DNA of 64,000 nucleotides from Enterococcus wangshanyuanii (lineage in GTDB: Bacteria; Bacillota; Bacilli; Lactobacillales; Enterococcaceae), in NCBI RefSeq assembly GCF_002197645.1, contig NZ_CP021874.1, positions 806,001 through 870,000 of the forward strand, given 5' to 3'. The translations under genes and the position numbers were made by a program. How positions within the stretch are numbered: the first letter of the stretch is position 1; each line of letters starts with the position of its first letter. The notes beneath the pieces were generated by a model. It was not told the origin of the DNA, made no database searches, and saw only the letters and a list, made by a program, of their open reading frames with translations. Shown piece by piece: positions 1 to 8,142 of this stretch.

Positions 1-160
1 GTGTTTCTTACGACGGTTACAATTCTCCCTTTGGTCGTCTTGTACTGCTCAACATCAATTCACTTCGTTCTTTGTGTTTCTTACGAAGGGTACAACTCTC
101 CCTTTGGTCGTCTTGTACTGCTCAACATCAATTCACTTCGTTCTTTGTGTTTCGCAGTAA
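1..160. repeat. Two tandem 73-bp repeats plus a partial third
   Basis: Two near-identical units lie at 1-73 and 74-146. They start with GTGTTTCTTACGA and end with CACTTCGTTCTTT. A third copy starts at 147 and diverges after about seven bases. The units differ at only a few positions. No open frame crosses a whole unit boundary on either strand, so the array looks non-coding. It may continue beyond the left edge. Function unknown. Confidence 0.8.
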
Positions 161-256
161 TTGGATGACCTGAAAATAACCCAATTGGCTGTTTTTGTCA
201 ACTTTGATTTGTTTTACAATACAGATATTAAATTAAATGTGAATTGAGGTTAGAAC

Positions 257-1081
257 ATGATCAAAAAAGTATTGACTGTTGCTGGTTCTGATTCTAGTGG
301 CGGGGCCGGTATTCAGGCAGATTTAAAAACATTTGAAGAGTATGGCACATTTGGTTTCTCTGCTTTGACAAGTATTGTGACAATGGATCCAGATGAAGGT
401 TGGAGTCATTTAGTTACACCTATTGAACCAGATTTAGTTGAAAAACAGCTTAAAACGATTTTTGCAGGGGCACCACTTGATGCAATGAAAACCGGAATGC
501 TGGGAACGATCGAAGCAATCGAGATCACTCGATCATATATCGATAAATTTTCGATGGAAAATATCGTTATCGATCCAGTTATGGCTTGTAAAGGAACAAG
601 TGAGTTGCTACAGCCGGAAAATGTAGCTGCTATGACTCGTTTACTTTTACCTAAAGCAACTATCACTACACCTAATTTAGTAGAAGCTGGGATTCTATCC
701 GAAATGGGAGATCTGACTTCTGTTGAACAAATGAAAGAAGCAGCAAAAAAGATCCTAAACCTAGGACCTAAAAATGTTGTTATCAAGGGCGGACACCGTT
801 TAAATACAGATAAAGCGATCGATTTGTTTTATGATGGCTCTGAGTTCACAATCTTTGAAGAAGAACTTTTTGCCACTGATTTTAACCACGGCGCAGGCTG
901 TACATTTGCTGCGGCTGTTACAGCTGGTCTTGCAAAAGGTTATTCTGTAGAAAAATCAGTTGCTTTAGCGAAAAAATTCGTAGCGGCTGCCATTAAAAAC
1001 GGTCAAAAAATCAATCCTTTTCTTGGTCATGTTTGGCACGGTGCTTATAACCATGCCGAAGACCGGATGAATGAAAAGTAA
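257..1081 (+). CDS. pdxK: Pyridoxal/pyridoxine kinase (ThiD/PdxK family)
   Basis: This is a 274-residue ribokinase-superfamily kinase. It phosphorylates pyridoxine, pyridoxal or pyridoxamine to make the cofactor PLP in the cytoplasm; the same fold also serves as hydroxymethylpyrimidine kinase. The N-terminal AGSDSSGGAGIQAD (residues 9-22) is the substrate-binding start of the family. HGAGCTF at about 211-217 is the anion hole and catalytic loop near the C-terminus. The length is typical. The next gene encodes an ECF vitamin-uptake component and starts 16 bases after the stop, so the two are probably one salvage operon. No other thiamine gene is nearby, which favours PdxK over ThiD, but substrate cannot be fixed from sequence. 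Confidence 0.85.
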   Translation: MIKKVLTVAGSDSSGGAGIQADLKTFEEYGTFGFSALTSIVTMDPDEGWSHLVTPIEPDLVEKQLKTIFAGAPLDAMKTGMLGTIEAIEITRSYIDKFSMENIVIDPVMACKGTSELLQPENVAAMTRLLLPKATITTPNLVEAGILSEMGDLTSVEQMKEAAKKILNLGPKNVVIKGGHRLNTDKAIDLFYDGSEFTIFEEELFATDFNHGAGCTFAAAVTAGLAKGYSVEKSVALAKKFVAAAIKNGQKINPFLGHVWHGAYNHAEDRMNEK

Positions 1082-1097
1082 AGGAAGGAGTTTTTCT

Positions 1098-1646
1098 ATG
1101 ACAAAACAACGTTCAACAACTTCGATCGTTTTTATCGGACTATTTACTGCACTAACGATTTTAGGAACGATGCTGAAAATCCCCTTACCAACAGGTGCCT
1201 TTGTTCATTTAGGGAATGCTGTTTTATTATTGGCAGTTTTGCTGATTGGATATAAAAGAGGCGCCTTAGCTGGTGGCTTAGGCTTTGCCATTTTTGATTT
1301 ATTGAATGGTTTTGCTGCCGAAGCCCCTTATTTCATTTTGGAGAGTTTCATTGTTGGGGGCGCTGCAGCGTTGATGATTCTCTTTTTCCATCGAAGACTA
1401 GATGCCATTTGGAAAATCATTGTCATTGCAAGTGTTACTGGCATAGCCAAAATCATCATGACACAATTAAAAAATACTGTTATGGGTCTTATGGCTGGAG
1501 CAGATTTTAAGGTGGCATTCGCAAGTGCACTTTCCAAGCTGCCTGCTACATTAGTGAATGTTGCAACGACAATTATTATCGTGAGTCTTGTTTATTTTCC
1601 ATTAAAAAAAGCCATGTCGGTTATTTTTTCTAAGCAATCATTTTAG
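1098..1646 (+). CDS. ECF transporter substrate-binding (S) component, probably for vitamin B6
   Basis: This 182-residue protein is almost entirely hydrophobic, with five to six membrane helices. It fits the integral S components of energy-coupling-factor transporters, which bind a vitamin and dock onto a shared EcfAA'T module encoded elsewhere. The start at 1098 is chosen because AAGGAAGGAG lies just upstream; an in-frame start at 1071 would overlap the kinase gene. Its position right after the pyridoxal kinase gene suggests it imports pyridoxine or pyridoxal. That substrate is inferred from context only. A strong terminator follows. Confidence 0.75.
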   Translation: MTKQRSTTSIVFIGLFTALTILGTMLKIPLPTGAFVHLGNAVLLLAVLLIGYKRGALAGGLGFAIFDLLNGFAAEAPYFILESFIVGGAAALMILFFHRRLDAIWKIIVIASVTGIAKIIMTQLKNTVMGLMAGADFKVAFASALSKLPATLVNVATTIIIVSLVYFPLKKAMSVIFSKQSF

Positions 1647-1675
1647 CTACTTATAAAGAAGTGTTCAACTTCGAG

Positions 1676-1730
1676 AAAAAGGGACTGTGTGATAACTCAA
1701 TGAGTTATCACACAGTTCCTTTTATTTTTT
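1676..1730. terminator. Bidirectional rho-independent terminator
   Basis: A long inverted repeat with arms GGGACTGTGTGATAACTC and GAGTTATCACACAGTTCC is flanked by A-rich and T-rich runs. It ends the kinase/ECF unit on the plus strand and the HAAS-protein unit on the minus strand. Confidence 0.9.
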
Positions 1731-2709
1731 ATTCCTCACCGAAAATACTCTCCAAAATCCAAAAGAGTATTCCTGCTACAGGAAAAATTGTCCAAGCAGT
1801 TCCCCAGTTTCCTAAGAAAAAACCTTGTAGAAAGAAAATTCCTGTTACGATGGGCCAATAAATTTTTTCTATAGTTTGCAGCCAAAGCGGCATTTTTTTA
1901 TTTCGTTCCGCGGTAGCTTTAGGTCCAGGTTTATCCTCATCAGAAATAAAATAAGTTTGTTCGATCATCTTAGTAAAACTACCCATGATCACACCGCCAA
2001 AAATAAGAAAGAAAACACCAAAGGAAGCAATCGCGAACATACCGCCGACACCGATAAACTCATTTGCCTCTGAAAAATCAGTCAAAGACATAAAGACAAT
2101 CGGAATGATCGATAAAATACACAAAGAAACACCTATCACGATACAAAAGACAAATGAACGCTGAAACTGCTCTTTTCGCTTTTTCACTGCATTTTTAACT
2201 TGCAAAGAAATAAATCGGTCATCCAGCTTTTTATTTGAGCTAGTCATACTTGTTCCCGCAATAATAAATAACGGCACACCAATGGCCGCTCCAACAAATA
2301 GAAACAACAGACCAAATCCCATATTTTCTGTACTTGCTGTTATTCCAGCAGAAGCAAAACAAAGTGCAGCTCCCAGCATGATCAACATAACACCTATGCC
2401 GATCAATGTCGCTCCTCTGTGTCGGATGCTCAAGAAATCATTCGCTTCTTCAAGAGTGATTTCATCGATTTCATAGCCTTTTTCATCAATGTATTCTTGT
2501 TTGATATTCATTTCATCCAGCAACTCATCAATTGAACCAAATCCGGCAATCACACTGCCAATGGCTTCGTTTTCAGATTTTCCCTGACTTTTTAAATCTT
2601 CATAGCGGTCCTCAGCATTCGCCAACAAGTCCTCTTTTAATTGTTTCGTTTGACTTGTTTCAACTACTCCAAGAAATAAGCTGTCGATATAGTCTTTGAT
2701 TGTTTTCAT
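1729..2709 (-). CDS. HAAS-domain (DUF1700-like) integral membrane protein
   Basis: This 326-residue protein has an N-terminal soluble helical domain of about 80 residues (IKDYIDSLF, then KEDLLANAEDRYEDL). That matches the HAAS/permease-prefix domain usually encoded next to PadR regulators. Several membrane helices follow, at roughly 98-125, 130-155, 185-215, 220-245 and 285-320. A PadR-type regulator gene lies 26 bases upstream on the same strand, the usual partner arrangement. In other Bacilli such pairs are linked to envelope or antimicrobial stress. The specific role here is unknown. Confidence 0.7.
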   Translation of the reverse strand: MKTIKDYIDSLFLGVVETSQTKQLKEDLLANAEDRYEDLKSQGKSENEAIGSVIAGFGSIDELLDEMNIKQEYIDEKGYEIDEITLEEANDFLSIRHRGATLIGIGVMLIMLGAALCFASAGITASTENMGFGLLFLFVGAAIGVPLFIIAGTSMTSSNKKLDDRFISLQVKNAVKKRKEQFQRSFVFCIVIGVSLCILSIIPIVFMSLTDFSEANEFIGVGGMFAIASFGVFFLIFGGVIMGSFTKMIEQTYFISDEDKPGPKATAERNKKMPLWLQTIEKIYWPIVTGIFFLQGFFLGNWGTAWTIFPVAGILFWILESIFGEE

Positions 2710-2735
2710 TATTTTTCCTCCTCAGGTCGTCTCAA

Positions 2736-3056
2736 TTAGTCGATAAAACGTTCGACAACTTTCTTAGTCAGCTGCCATTCTACTATTTTTTCTGCCAGGT
2801 ATTCTTTTCCAGCTGGTGTCATTTTATAGTATGTTCTCTTTTTCCCATGAGTTACTTCTCCAGGAAATGATGTGATGAATCCATTTTTTTCCAGCCGATT
2901 GAATGCTGAATACAATGTTGTCTCTTTAATTGAATAATTGTTATCGGAAATTTCAGTGATTCGCTTAGAGATGGCGTATCCGTATGAATCGCCTTCTTGT
3001 AAAACAGATAAAATGAACGTATCGTTGTATCCTCTGATTGCGTCGCTGCCAATCAT
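2736..3056 (-). CDS. PadR-family transcriptional regulator
   Basis: This 106-residue winged-helix protein starts with a typical PadR segment (FILSVLQEGDSYGYAISKRI, residues 14-33). It continues with TLYSAFNRLEKNGFI and a wing containing GKKRTYYKMT. Small PadR proteins of this length are usually local repressors. The start is supported by GGAGGTGATTGA just before the ATG. It is first in a two-gene unit with the HAAS membrane protein. An inverted repeat overlapping its own promoter suggests autoregulation. Confidence 0.88.
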   Translation of the reverse strand: MIGSDAIRGYNDTFILSVLQEGDSYGYAISKRITEISDNNYSIKETTLYSAFNRLEKNGFITSFPGEVTHGKKRTYYKMTPAGKEYLAEKIVEWQLTKKVVERFID

Positions 3057-3094
3057 TCAATCACCTCCAAATTACTCCATCTAACGTACTACGT

Positions 3095-3137
3095 CTGTCG
3101 TTGTAATTATCATACCACGATTACTACGACAGGTAAA
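3095..3137 (-). promoter_or_regulatory. padR promoter with overlapping inverted-repeat operator
   Basis: On the minus strand, TTTACC (3132-3137) and TATGAT (3109-3114) are separated by 17 bases, with a TG extension before the -10. An inverted repeat, CTGTCGTTGTAAT (3095-3107) and ATTACTACGACAG (3120-3132), has 12 of 13 positions complementary around a 12-base spacer. It brackets the -10 box, as expected for autorepression. Confidence 0.7.
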
Positions 3138-3150
3138 GTAAAAATAAGAA

Positions 3151-3197
3151 AAAAAATACTGGGAAAAAGTATCTTCACACTCTTTCTCAGTATTTTT
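3151..3197 (-). terminator. Terminator downstream of guaC
   Basis: The arms AAATACTG and CAGTATTT, extended by further imperfect pairing, form a hairpin. It is followed on the minus strand by a long T run. It separates guaC from the PadR unit. Confidence 0.75.
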
Positions 3198-3256
3198 AAT
3201 TAGCATCTGCTCTTTGAACTGCAGAATCCCTATCATTAGAGAGCTATATTCTATTC

Positions 3257-4234
3257 CTAAATAGTATCTCCATTAAAAATCGAATTCTTCACAATAACGT
3301 AATCAACTTTACGTATGGCTTCAAGATCTCGACCGCCTGCATAAGAAATCGATGATTGTAAATCTTGCTGCATTTCAACTAACGTATCAACTAAGCTGCC
3401 TTTATGCTGAATCCAAATTTTCTTTCCTTCAACATTCTTCTTCTCGCCTTTTTGGAACTCTGATGCACTGCCGAAGTATTCCTTATACACGACACCATTC
3501 TCCACTTTTGTTTCTCCCGGAGATTCCTCGTGTCCAGCAAATAATGAACCGATCATGACCATTGTCGCACCAAAACGAACTGATTTAGCAATATCTCCCG
3601 GCGTTCTGATCCCGCCATCTGCAATGATCGGTTTTCTAGCTGCTTTGGCGCACCAACGTAATGCTGCCAATTGCCAGCCGCCAGTCCCAAAACCTGTTTT
3701 GATTTTAGTAATACAGACTTTTCCTGGTCCGATACCGACTTTTGTCGCATCTGCCCCGGCATTTTCCAACTCACGGACTGCTTCTGGTGTACCGACATTC
3801 CCAGCAATCACAAAAGTATTCGGTAAAAGTTTTTTTAAATGTTGGATCATATTGATCACCGCATTAGAATGACCATGAGCAATATCGATCGTTACATAAT
3901 CTGGAACTAAGTTACGTTGAGCTAACTCTTCAACAAACTGGTATTCTCTTTCTTTCACGCCAACACTGATCGAAGTGATCAATTTTTTCGCTTGCATTCT
4001 TTCAATAAAGGGAATTCGTGCACTTTCATCAAAACGATGCATGATATAAAAATAGTTATTTTCAGCTAAAAATTCTGCGATTTTGTCATCCACGATCGTT
4101 TGCATATTCGCCGGTACAACTGGCATTTTAAAGCTATGGTTTCCTAGCTTGACCGTTGTATCACACTCTGAGCGACTATCCACGATACATTTATTCGGGA
4201 TCAACTGGACATCTTCGTAATCAAAAACTTTCAT
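3257..4234 (-). CDS. guaC: GMP reductase
   Basis: This 325-residue enzyme converts GMP to IMP with NADPH, linking the guanine and adenine nucleotide pools. It belongs to the IMPDH/GMPR TIM-barrel family and has no CBS domains, which separates it from IMP dehydrogenase. The catalytic loop [11 protein letters not shown] carries Cys174. Phosphate-binding glycines occur in [15 protein letters not shown] and in [15 protein letters not shown]. The length matches the Firmicutes GuaC2 type. AGGAGG precedes the ATG. The gene lies downstream of the guanine deaminase and purine permease genes but has its own promoter and PurBox-like sites. Confidence 0.95.
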   Translation of the reverse strand: MKVFDYEDVQLIPNKCIVDSRSECDTTVKLGNHSFKMPVVPANMQTIVDDKIAEFLAENNYFYIMHRFDESARIPFIERMQAKKLITSISVGVKEREYQFVEELAQRNLVPDYVTIDIAHGHSNAVINMIQHLKKLLPNTFVIAGNVGTPEAVRELENAGADATKVGIGPGKVCITKIKTGFGTGGWQLAALRWCAKAARKPIIADGGIRTPGDIAKSVRFGATMVMIGSLFAGHEESPGETKVENGVVYKEYFGSASEFQKGEKKNVEGKKIWIQHKGSLVDTLVEMQQDLQSSISYAGGRDLEAIRKVDYVIVKNSIFNGDTI

Positions 4235-4273
4235 ACTTTACTGCCTCCTAGCAAGTTCAATTAAAAATACGCA

Positions 4274-4304
4274 AAAACACGAACATTAGAATCATTATCG
4301 TTCG
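4274..4304. promoter_or_regulatory. PurBox-like pair in the guaC leader
   Basis: AAAACACGAACATT at 4274-4287 carries CGAAC (4280-4284). An inverted GTTCG follows at 4300-4304 after 15 bases. This fits the paired inverted PurBoxes bound by PurR in Firmicutes. It lies downstream of the predicted guaC start point, where bound protein or the resulting hairpin could block elongation. PurR binding is inferred. Confidence 0.55.
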
Positions 4305-4332
4305 TATTTCACAAGCGCCTATGCTAATTTAC

Positions 4333-4361
4333 ACTATAACCATTTGAAAGTCAAAGGTAAA
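4333..4361 (-). promoter_or_regulatory. guaC promoter
   Basis: On the minus strand, TTTACC (4356-4361) and TATAGT (4333-4338) are separated by 17 bases. This predicts a leader of about 90 bases before guaC. Confidence 0.65.
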
Positions 4362-4388
4362 AGACGAAAAATACAAAACATCTCATCG

Positions 4389-4402
4389 AATGTTCGTGTT
4401 TT
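4389..4402 (-). promoter_or_regulatory. PurBox-like site upstream of the guaC promoter
   Basis: The minus strand reads AAAACACGAACATT. The same 14 bases occur in the guaC leader and upstream of the second purine permease gene. Its centre is about 70 bases upstream of the predicted guaC start point, close to the position known for activating PurBoxes in Lactococcus. Confidence 0.55.
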
Positions 4403-4416
4403 ATTCAATTATCTAA

Positions 4417-5802
4417 TCAATTAAGCTGTGCTGCCTCGCTTGAATCCATTTCTGTTATCTTTTCTGGCTTTGCTGACTTTTCAGAAGGCAGTAACCGATT
4501 CAAGAGAATTGCTGCGATCGAAGCTGTTGCAACAGATGAACCAAATAAATATTGTAAAAATTGCGGTAATGATTGAATAAACTCTTCAGGAATCAAGGTC
4601 AATGCTAAGGTTAAAATCATCGGGATCGCGATCACATACATTTCTTTTTCATTGATCTCCACTTCCTTGATCACCTTGATCCCACTAATTGAAATGATCC
4701 CGCAAACTACAACAAATACGCCGCCAATGACAGGAGAAGGAATAGACGAAATCAAAGTAGACAGCTTTCCGGATAAACCAAAAACAACAAACCAAGCCCC
4801 AGCTGCTACAAACACTTTTTTACTAGCTACACCAGTAATTGAAATAATTCCAGCATTTGTCGAATAACCAGTAACGGGTGTCGTTCCCAGTAATGAAGCA
4901 ATCAAGCAACCGATCCCCTCACCAATAACTCCACGATTGATATTTTCATCTGTCAATGGCTCCTCACAAACATTGCTGACTGCAAACCACGTACCTGTTG
5001 TTTCAGCCATCAACACAACATAAATAATGACCATTGTTAAAATTGAAGATACATCAAATGAAAAACTAAAATCAACAAAAGGTAACCTTGGAACGCTGAT
5101 CAATGATGCTTTTGAAACTGCTGATAAGTCTAGTACGCCCATCATTTTAGCCGCAAAAGAACCAATGATCAATGCTAATATCACGGAAGAGATTCGAAAA
5201 ATTCGGCCTTTACCAGGAAAACGTGATCCGATCATCGCAAATAAAATAAGAGAAGCCGCTGCAATGATAGCCAATAATATATTTTGCCCTAAATCGCCAG
5301 ATGCATTGAAAACATTATCGTTTAAAGCCACAGGCATCAAAGATAAGCCTACAATAAAAATAATGGTTCCACCCACGATCGGCGGTACAAAAGCTTTGAT
5401 CAGACGATTGAAAATGCCTGTAAGTCCTAAAACGATCACAAGTACAGCTCCGATCAGGCCAGCTCCCAAAACAGTTCCCCAGCCTTGACCATTTTGACTA
5501 TTTGCAAAGTAAATACCGGCTACCGCACCAATTGGAATAAAAGATGGCCCTTGCGCTACAGGCAATTTCATACAAAAATAAGATTGGATGATCGTTGCCA
5601 ATCCTGCTGCGATAAAAGTAGACTGAATCAATGCGGATGATTCTTTTGTTGTCAAACCAATAATTGAAGCAATAATAAAAGGAACGACATAAACATCCAT
5701 CGCTAACACATGCTGAATTCCTAAAAGCAAGGACTGCCCCATAGAAAGTTCATCATTTGGCCCAACGGTCAATGCTGATTTTTTAGAGTATGATTCTGAC
5801 AT
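4417..5802 (-). CDS. NCS2-family purine permease (xanthine/uracil permease type)
   Basis: This 461-residue membrane protein has about 12 helices and belongs to the uracil-xanthine permease (NCS2/NAT) family of proton-coupled nucleobase importers. Family features include the SFIPIGAVAG stretch near helix 3 and GTTPVTGYSTNAGIISIT in the helix 8-10 region. The start at 5802 (MSESYSKKS) is chosen because GAAAGGAAG precedes it and because it lies one base after the guanine deaminase stop. Longer in-frame starts would run deep into that gene. Coupling to the deaminase suggests xanthine or guanine as substrate; sequence alone cannot decide. Confidence 0.85.
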   Translation of the reverse strand: MSESYSKKSALTVGPNDELSMGQSLLLGIQHVLAMDVYVVPFIIASIIGLTTKESSALIQSTFIAAGLATIIQSYFCMKLPVAQGPSFIPIGAVAGIYFANSQNGQGWGTVLGAGLIGAVLVIVLGLTGIFNRLIKAFVPPIVGGTIIFIVGLSLMPVALNDNVFNASGDLGQNILLAIIAAASLILFAMIGSRFPGKGRIFRISSVILALIIGSFAAKMMGVLDLSAVSKASLISVPRLPFVDFSFSFDVSSILTMVIIYVVLMAETTGTWFAVSNVCEEPLTDENINRGVIGEGIGCLIASLLGTTPVTGYSTNAGIISITGVASKKVFVAAGAWFVVFGLSGKLSTLISSIPSPVIGGVFVVVCGIISISGIKVIKEVEINEKEMYVIAIPMILTLALTLIPEEFIQSLPQFLQYLFGSSVATASIAAILLNRLLPSEKSAKPEKITEMDSSEAAQLN

Positions 5803-5803
5803 C

Positions 5804-7198
5804 TTATTTTTCTTCCTTTCGTTGTTCCAATGATTTATCGTAAACTTTTCTTGCTTGCACCCAAACTTCTTGAATACTTTCAGGACGAGACAAGTAGATG
5901 ATTTTTTGGAATATATCCAGCAAAGGTTCTGTTTCAGAAAAAACCGGTAAATCTTTCGTTGTAACAAATTGAACATCCCAAGCATAATCCACAGCTAATT
6001 TGCCAATCGGCAGACTCAACGATTCGCCGCCACCTGCAGTAGCTAAATAAAATGCTTCATTTAACGTTAAACTAGAGCCTTTCACACCACGTTTATCGCT
6101 ACAACAATCTTTATCGACTCCATCTTCTAACATTCTAGATGATATGACAGCTTGCTTGATATTGTCAAATAAACTTGGAGAAAAACCACCAGATATATCA
6201 CTGCCTAATCCTACTTCTACCTGATACTCGTTGAGCAATTTTGCAACCGGCGTCACTGCGTTACCAAAATAGGCATTAGAGATTGGACAATGAGCTACTG
6301 CTGTCCCTTTTTCAGCAAACAACTGCATGTCTTCATCAGAAAGAAAGCCACAATGAGCCATAACTGCTTTTTCACTCAATAGACCAAACTCGTTCAGCGC
6401 AACGGCATCATTTTTTCCAAAACGTTCCTTAACGTATTCATGAGCCCAGTCGCTTTCACTGCAGTGAGATTGAATATGAACATCATATTTTGCTGCTAAG
6501 GCACCTAGCCCTTCTAACGATTTATCTGTACAACTAGGAATAAACCTTGGTGTAACAACTGGATACACCCCTTGAGGCGTTCGCTTATTAAGTTCCAGCA
6601 CCTCTTGGATAAAAGCTTCTGTCTCTGAAATAGCTGTTTTATCATCCTCATCACGATAGTACTCAGGATTTTGCTCAGGATCATCCATGACGACTTTTCC
6701 AACAAGACCCCTTTGCCCTTTTTCACTGCAGATTTCTGCTAAACGAAGACTTGCCTTTCGATGAACTGTGGCAAAATATAAAGCTGTCGTCGTACCGTTT
6801 TTTAATAGCTGTGAAACTAAATCTGAATACACTTGGTCCGCAAATGCTTGATCAGAAAACTTCGCCTCTAGCGGAAACGTATAGGTATTCAGCCATTCAT
6901 ACAAAGGAAGATCTAATGCCGTTCCTGCTTGTGCCCATTGGGGAGCATGAATATGGAGATCAACGAACCCCGGTAAAATATATTGATCTGATGCCAGCTC
7001 CTGCAATTGTCCTTTTGCTGAATATTCCTGGATCGTCTCTGCGTATCCTGCATCATTCGGCTGAATGATTTTTGCAATCAGCCCATCTTCTGAAATACAA
7101 AACAATGAATCCTGTAAAATTTCTACATTCTTTTGATCACGGCTAGTAAACGCCGTTCCTTTTACAACAAATTTAAACAAATCAGCTACCCCTTCCAT
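5804..7198 (-). CDS. guaD: Guanine deaminase
   Basis: This 464-residue amidohydrolase deaminates guanine to xanthine in the cytoplasm. The metal-binding PGFVDLHIHAPQ motif places His82 and His84 as ligands. Later ligands are seen in QSHCSESDWAHE, in AHCGFLSDEDM and in LGSDISGG, whose Asp is the last metal ligand. HCPISN is also typical of the GuaD branch. It is followed after one base by an NCS2 purine permease gene, so import and deamination are probably expressed together. The xanthine formed could re-enter the pool through xanthine phosphoribosyltransferase. Confidence 0.92.
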   Translation of the reverse strand: MEGVADLFKFVVKGTAFTSRDQKNVEILQDSLFCISEDGLIAKIIQPNDAGYAETIQEYSAKGQLQELASDQYILPGFVDLHIHAPQWAQAGTALDLPLYEWLNTYTFPLEAKFSDQAFADQVYSDLVSQLLKNGTTTALYFATVHRKASLRLAEICSEKGQRGLVGKVVMDDPEQNPEYYRDEDDKTAISETEAFIQEVLELNKRTPQGVYPVVTPRFIPSCTDKSLEGLGALAAKYDVHIQSHCSESDWAHEYVKERFGKNDAVALNEFGLLSEKAVMAHCGFLSDEDMQLFAEKGTAVAHCPISNAYFGNAVTPVAKLLNEYQVEVGLGSDISGGFSPSLFDNIKQAVISSRMLEDGVDKDCCSDKRGVKGSSLTLNEAFYLATAGGGESLSLPIGKLAVDYAWDVQFVTTKDLPVFSETEPLLDIFQKIIYLSRPESIQEVWVQARKVYDKSLEQRKEEK

Positions 7199-7212
7199 AA
7201 CAATACCAACAC

Positions 7213-7241
7213 ATTATATATTATTATTCGTTTTTAATCTA
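7213..7241 (-). promoter_or_regulatory. guaD promoter
   Basis: On the minus strand, TAGATT (7236-7241) and TATAAT (7213-7218) are 17 bases apart. The -10 is perfect and the -35 is weak. A half-PurBox, CACGAACTTT, lies upstream near 7285-7295. The rest of the 292-base gap between guaD and the next gene is AT-rich and holds only this promoter and the divergent one at 7427. Confidence 0.5.
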
Positions 7242-7426
7242 TATTTTTTTTCAAAAAAATATAAATAGAAATTTAAATGAGCAAATCACGAACTTTCAAT
7301 CAATGGAGTTAAAAATATACATAGAAAATCGATAGTTCACTAGATAAATGTTGCCATTGGTTTTAACAAACGAGATATTATTTTTATCAGAAATCATAAT
7401 ATCTTTCAAAAAAGTAACTCTGACTT

Positions 7427-7454
7427 TTGATTCTTTATGAAATTGCGTTATACT
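7427..7454 (+). promoter_or_regulatory. Promoter of the metallo-hydrolase/phosphatase unit
   Basis: TTGATT (7427-7432) and TATACT (7449-7454) are separated by 16 bases, and the first gene starts 38 bases downstream. Confidence 0.6.
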
Positions 7455-7491
7455 TATATGAGAGAAATTGTGAATGAGGAGGCTACAAACT

Positions 7492-8118
7492 ATGTTAACC
7501 ATCGAACGTATCCTGACAGGTATCATCCAGGAGAATTGCTACTTAATCTATAATGAAGAAAATCTTTTGATCATCGATCCAGGGGCAGAAGCTGAACGAA
7601 TTATTCCCTTGATCGAAAAAACTGAGAAAAAACCAATCGCTATTTTACTTACACATACACATTATGATCATATAGGAGCTGTTGAAGAGCTGCGCCATCA
7701 CTATCATATTCCTGTGTACGTGAGTCCACTGGAACAAGAATGGTTATCGAACCCTATTTTAAATCTATCTGGATTAGGCAGACATGATGATATGGCAGAT
7801 ATTATTGTTCAGCCTGCAGAAGTGGAATTCGAAATGACTGATTATGAACTTGGCGGAATCAAATTTTCTGTTGTGCCAACACCTGGTCATTCTATTGGAA
7901 GTGTTAGTTTGATTTTTGATGATTTTGTAGTAACCGGAGATGCTTTATTCAAAGGAAGCATTGGCCGAACTGATTTGCATACAGGGGACATGGAACAGCT
8001 GCTTCACAGCATCAGAACCTATCTTTTTACTTTGCCTGATGAATTCCCTGCTTACCCGGGACATGGCGATGCGACAACGATCGAGCATGAAAAGAAAACC
8101 AATCCTTTTTTCAATTAA
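7492..8118 (+). CDS. MBL-fold metallo-hydrolase (glyoxalase II-like)
   Basis: This 208-residue protein has the metallo-beta-lactamase signature THTHYDHIG, with HxHxDH at residues 55-60. Further metal ligands appear in PTPGHSIGS and VTGDALFKGSIGRTD, and a final His in YPGHGDATT. These features match the YqgX/GloB-like group of Bacilli, which are small cytoplasmic hydrolases. Hydrolysis of a thioester such as S-lactoylglutathione is possible, but the true substrate is unknown. The start at 7492 is supported by GAGGAGG upstream. It is followed after 24 bases by a phosphatase gene. Confidence 0.82.
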   Translation: MLTIERILTGIIQENCYLIYNEENLLIIDPGAEAERIIPLIEKTEKKPIAILLTHTHYDHIGAVEELRHHYHIPVYVSPLEQEWLSNPILNLSGLGRHDDMADIIVQPAEVEFEMTDYELGGIKFSVVPTPGHSIGSVSLIFDDFVVTGDALFKGSIGRTDLHTGDMEQLLHSIRTYLFTLPDEFPAYPGHGDATTIEHEKKTNPFFN

Positions 8119-8142
8119 AATAAAAAGCTAGGAGGATGTACT

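Noticed and set aside
1..146. Pseudoknot or structured RNA in the 73-bp repeats
   Set aside because: ACGAC/GTCGT and TACAA/TTGTA could interlock in the first unit, but the second unit has ACGAAGG in place of the first arm, so the pairing is not conserved.
5027..5488. A 153-codon open frame antisense to the NCS2 permease gene
   Set aside because: It mirrors hydrophobic codons of the permease and has no start signal or recognisable domain.
7296..7526. A 76-codon minus-strand frame in the guaD upstream gap
   Set aside because: It starts inside the metallo-hydrolase gene, is AT-driven, and covers both predicted promoters.
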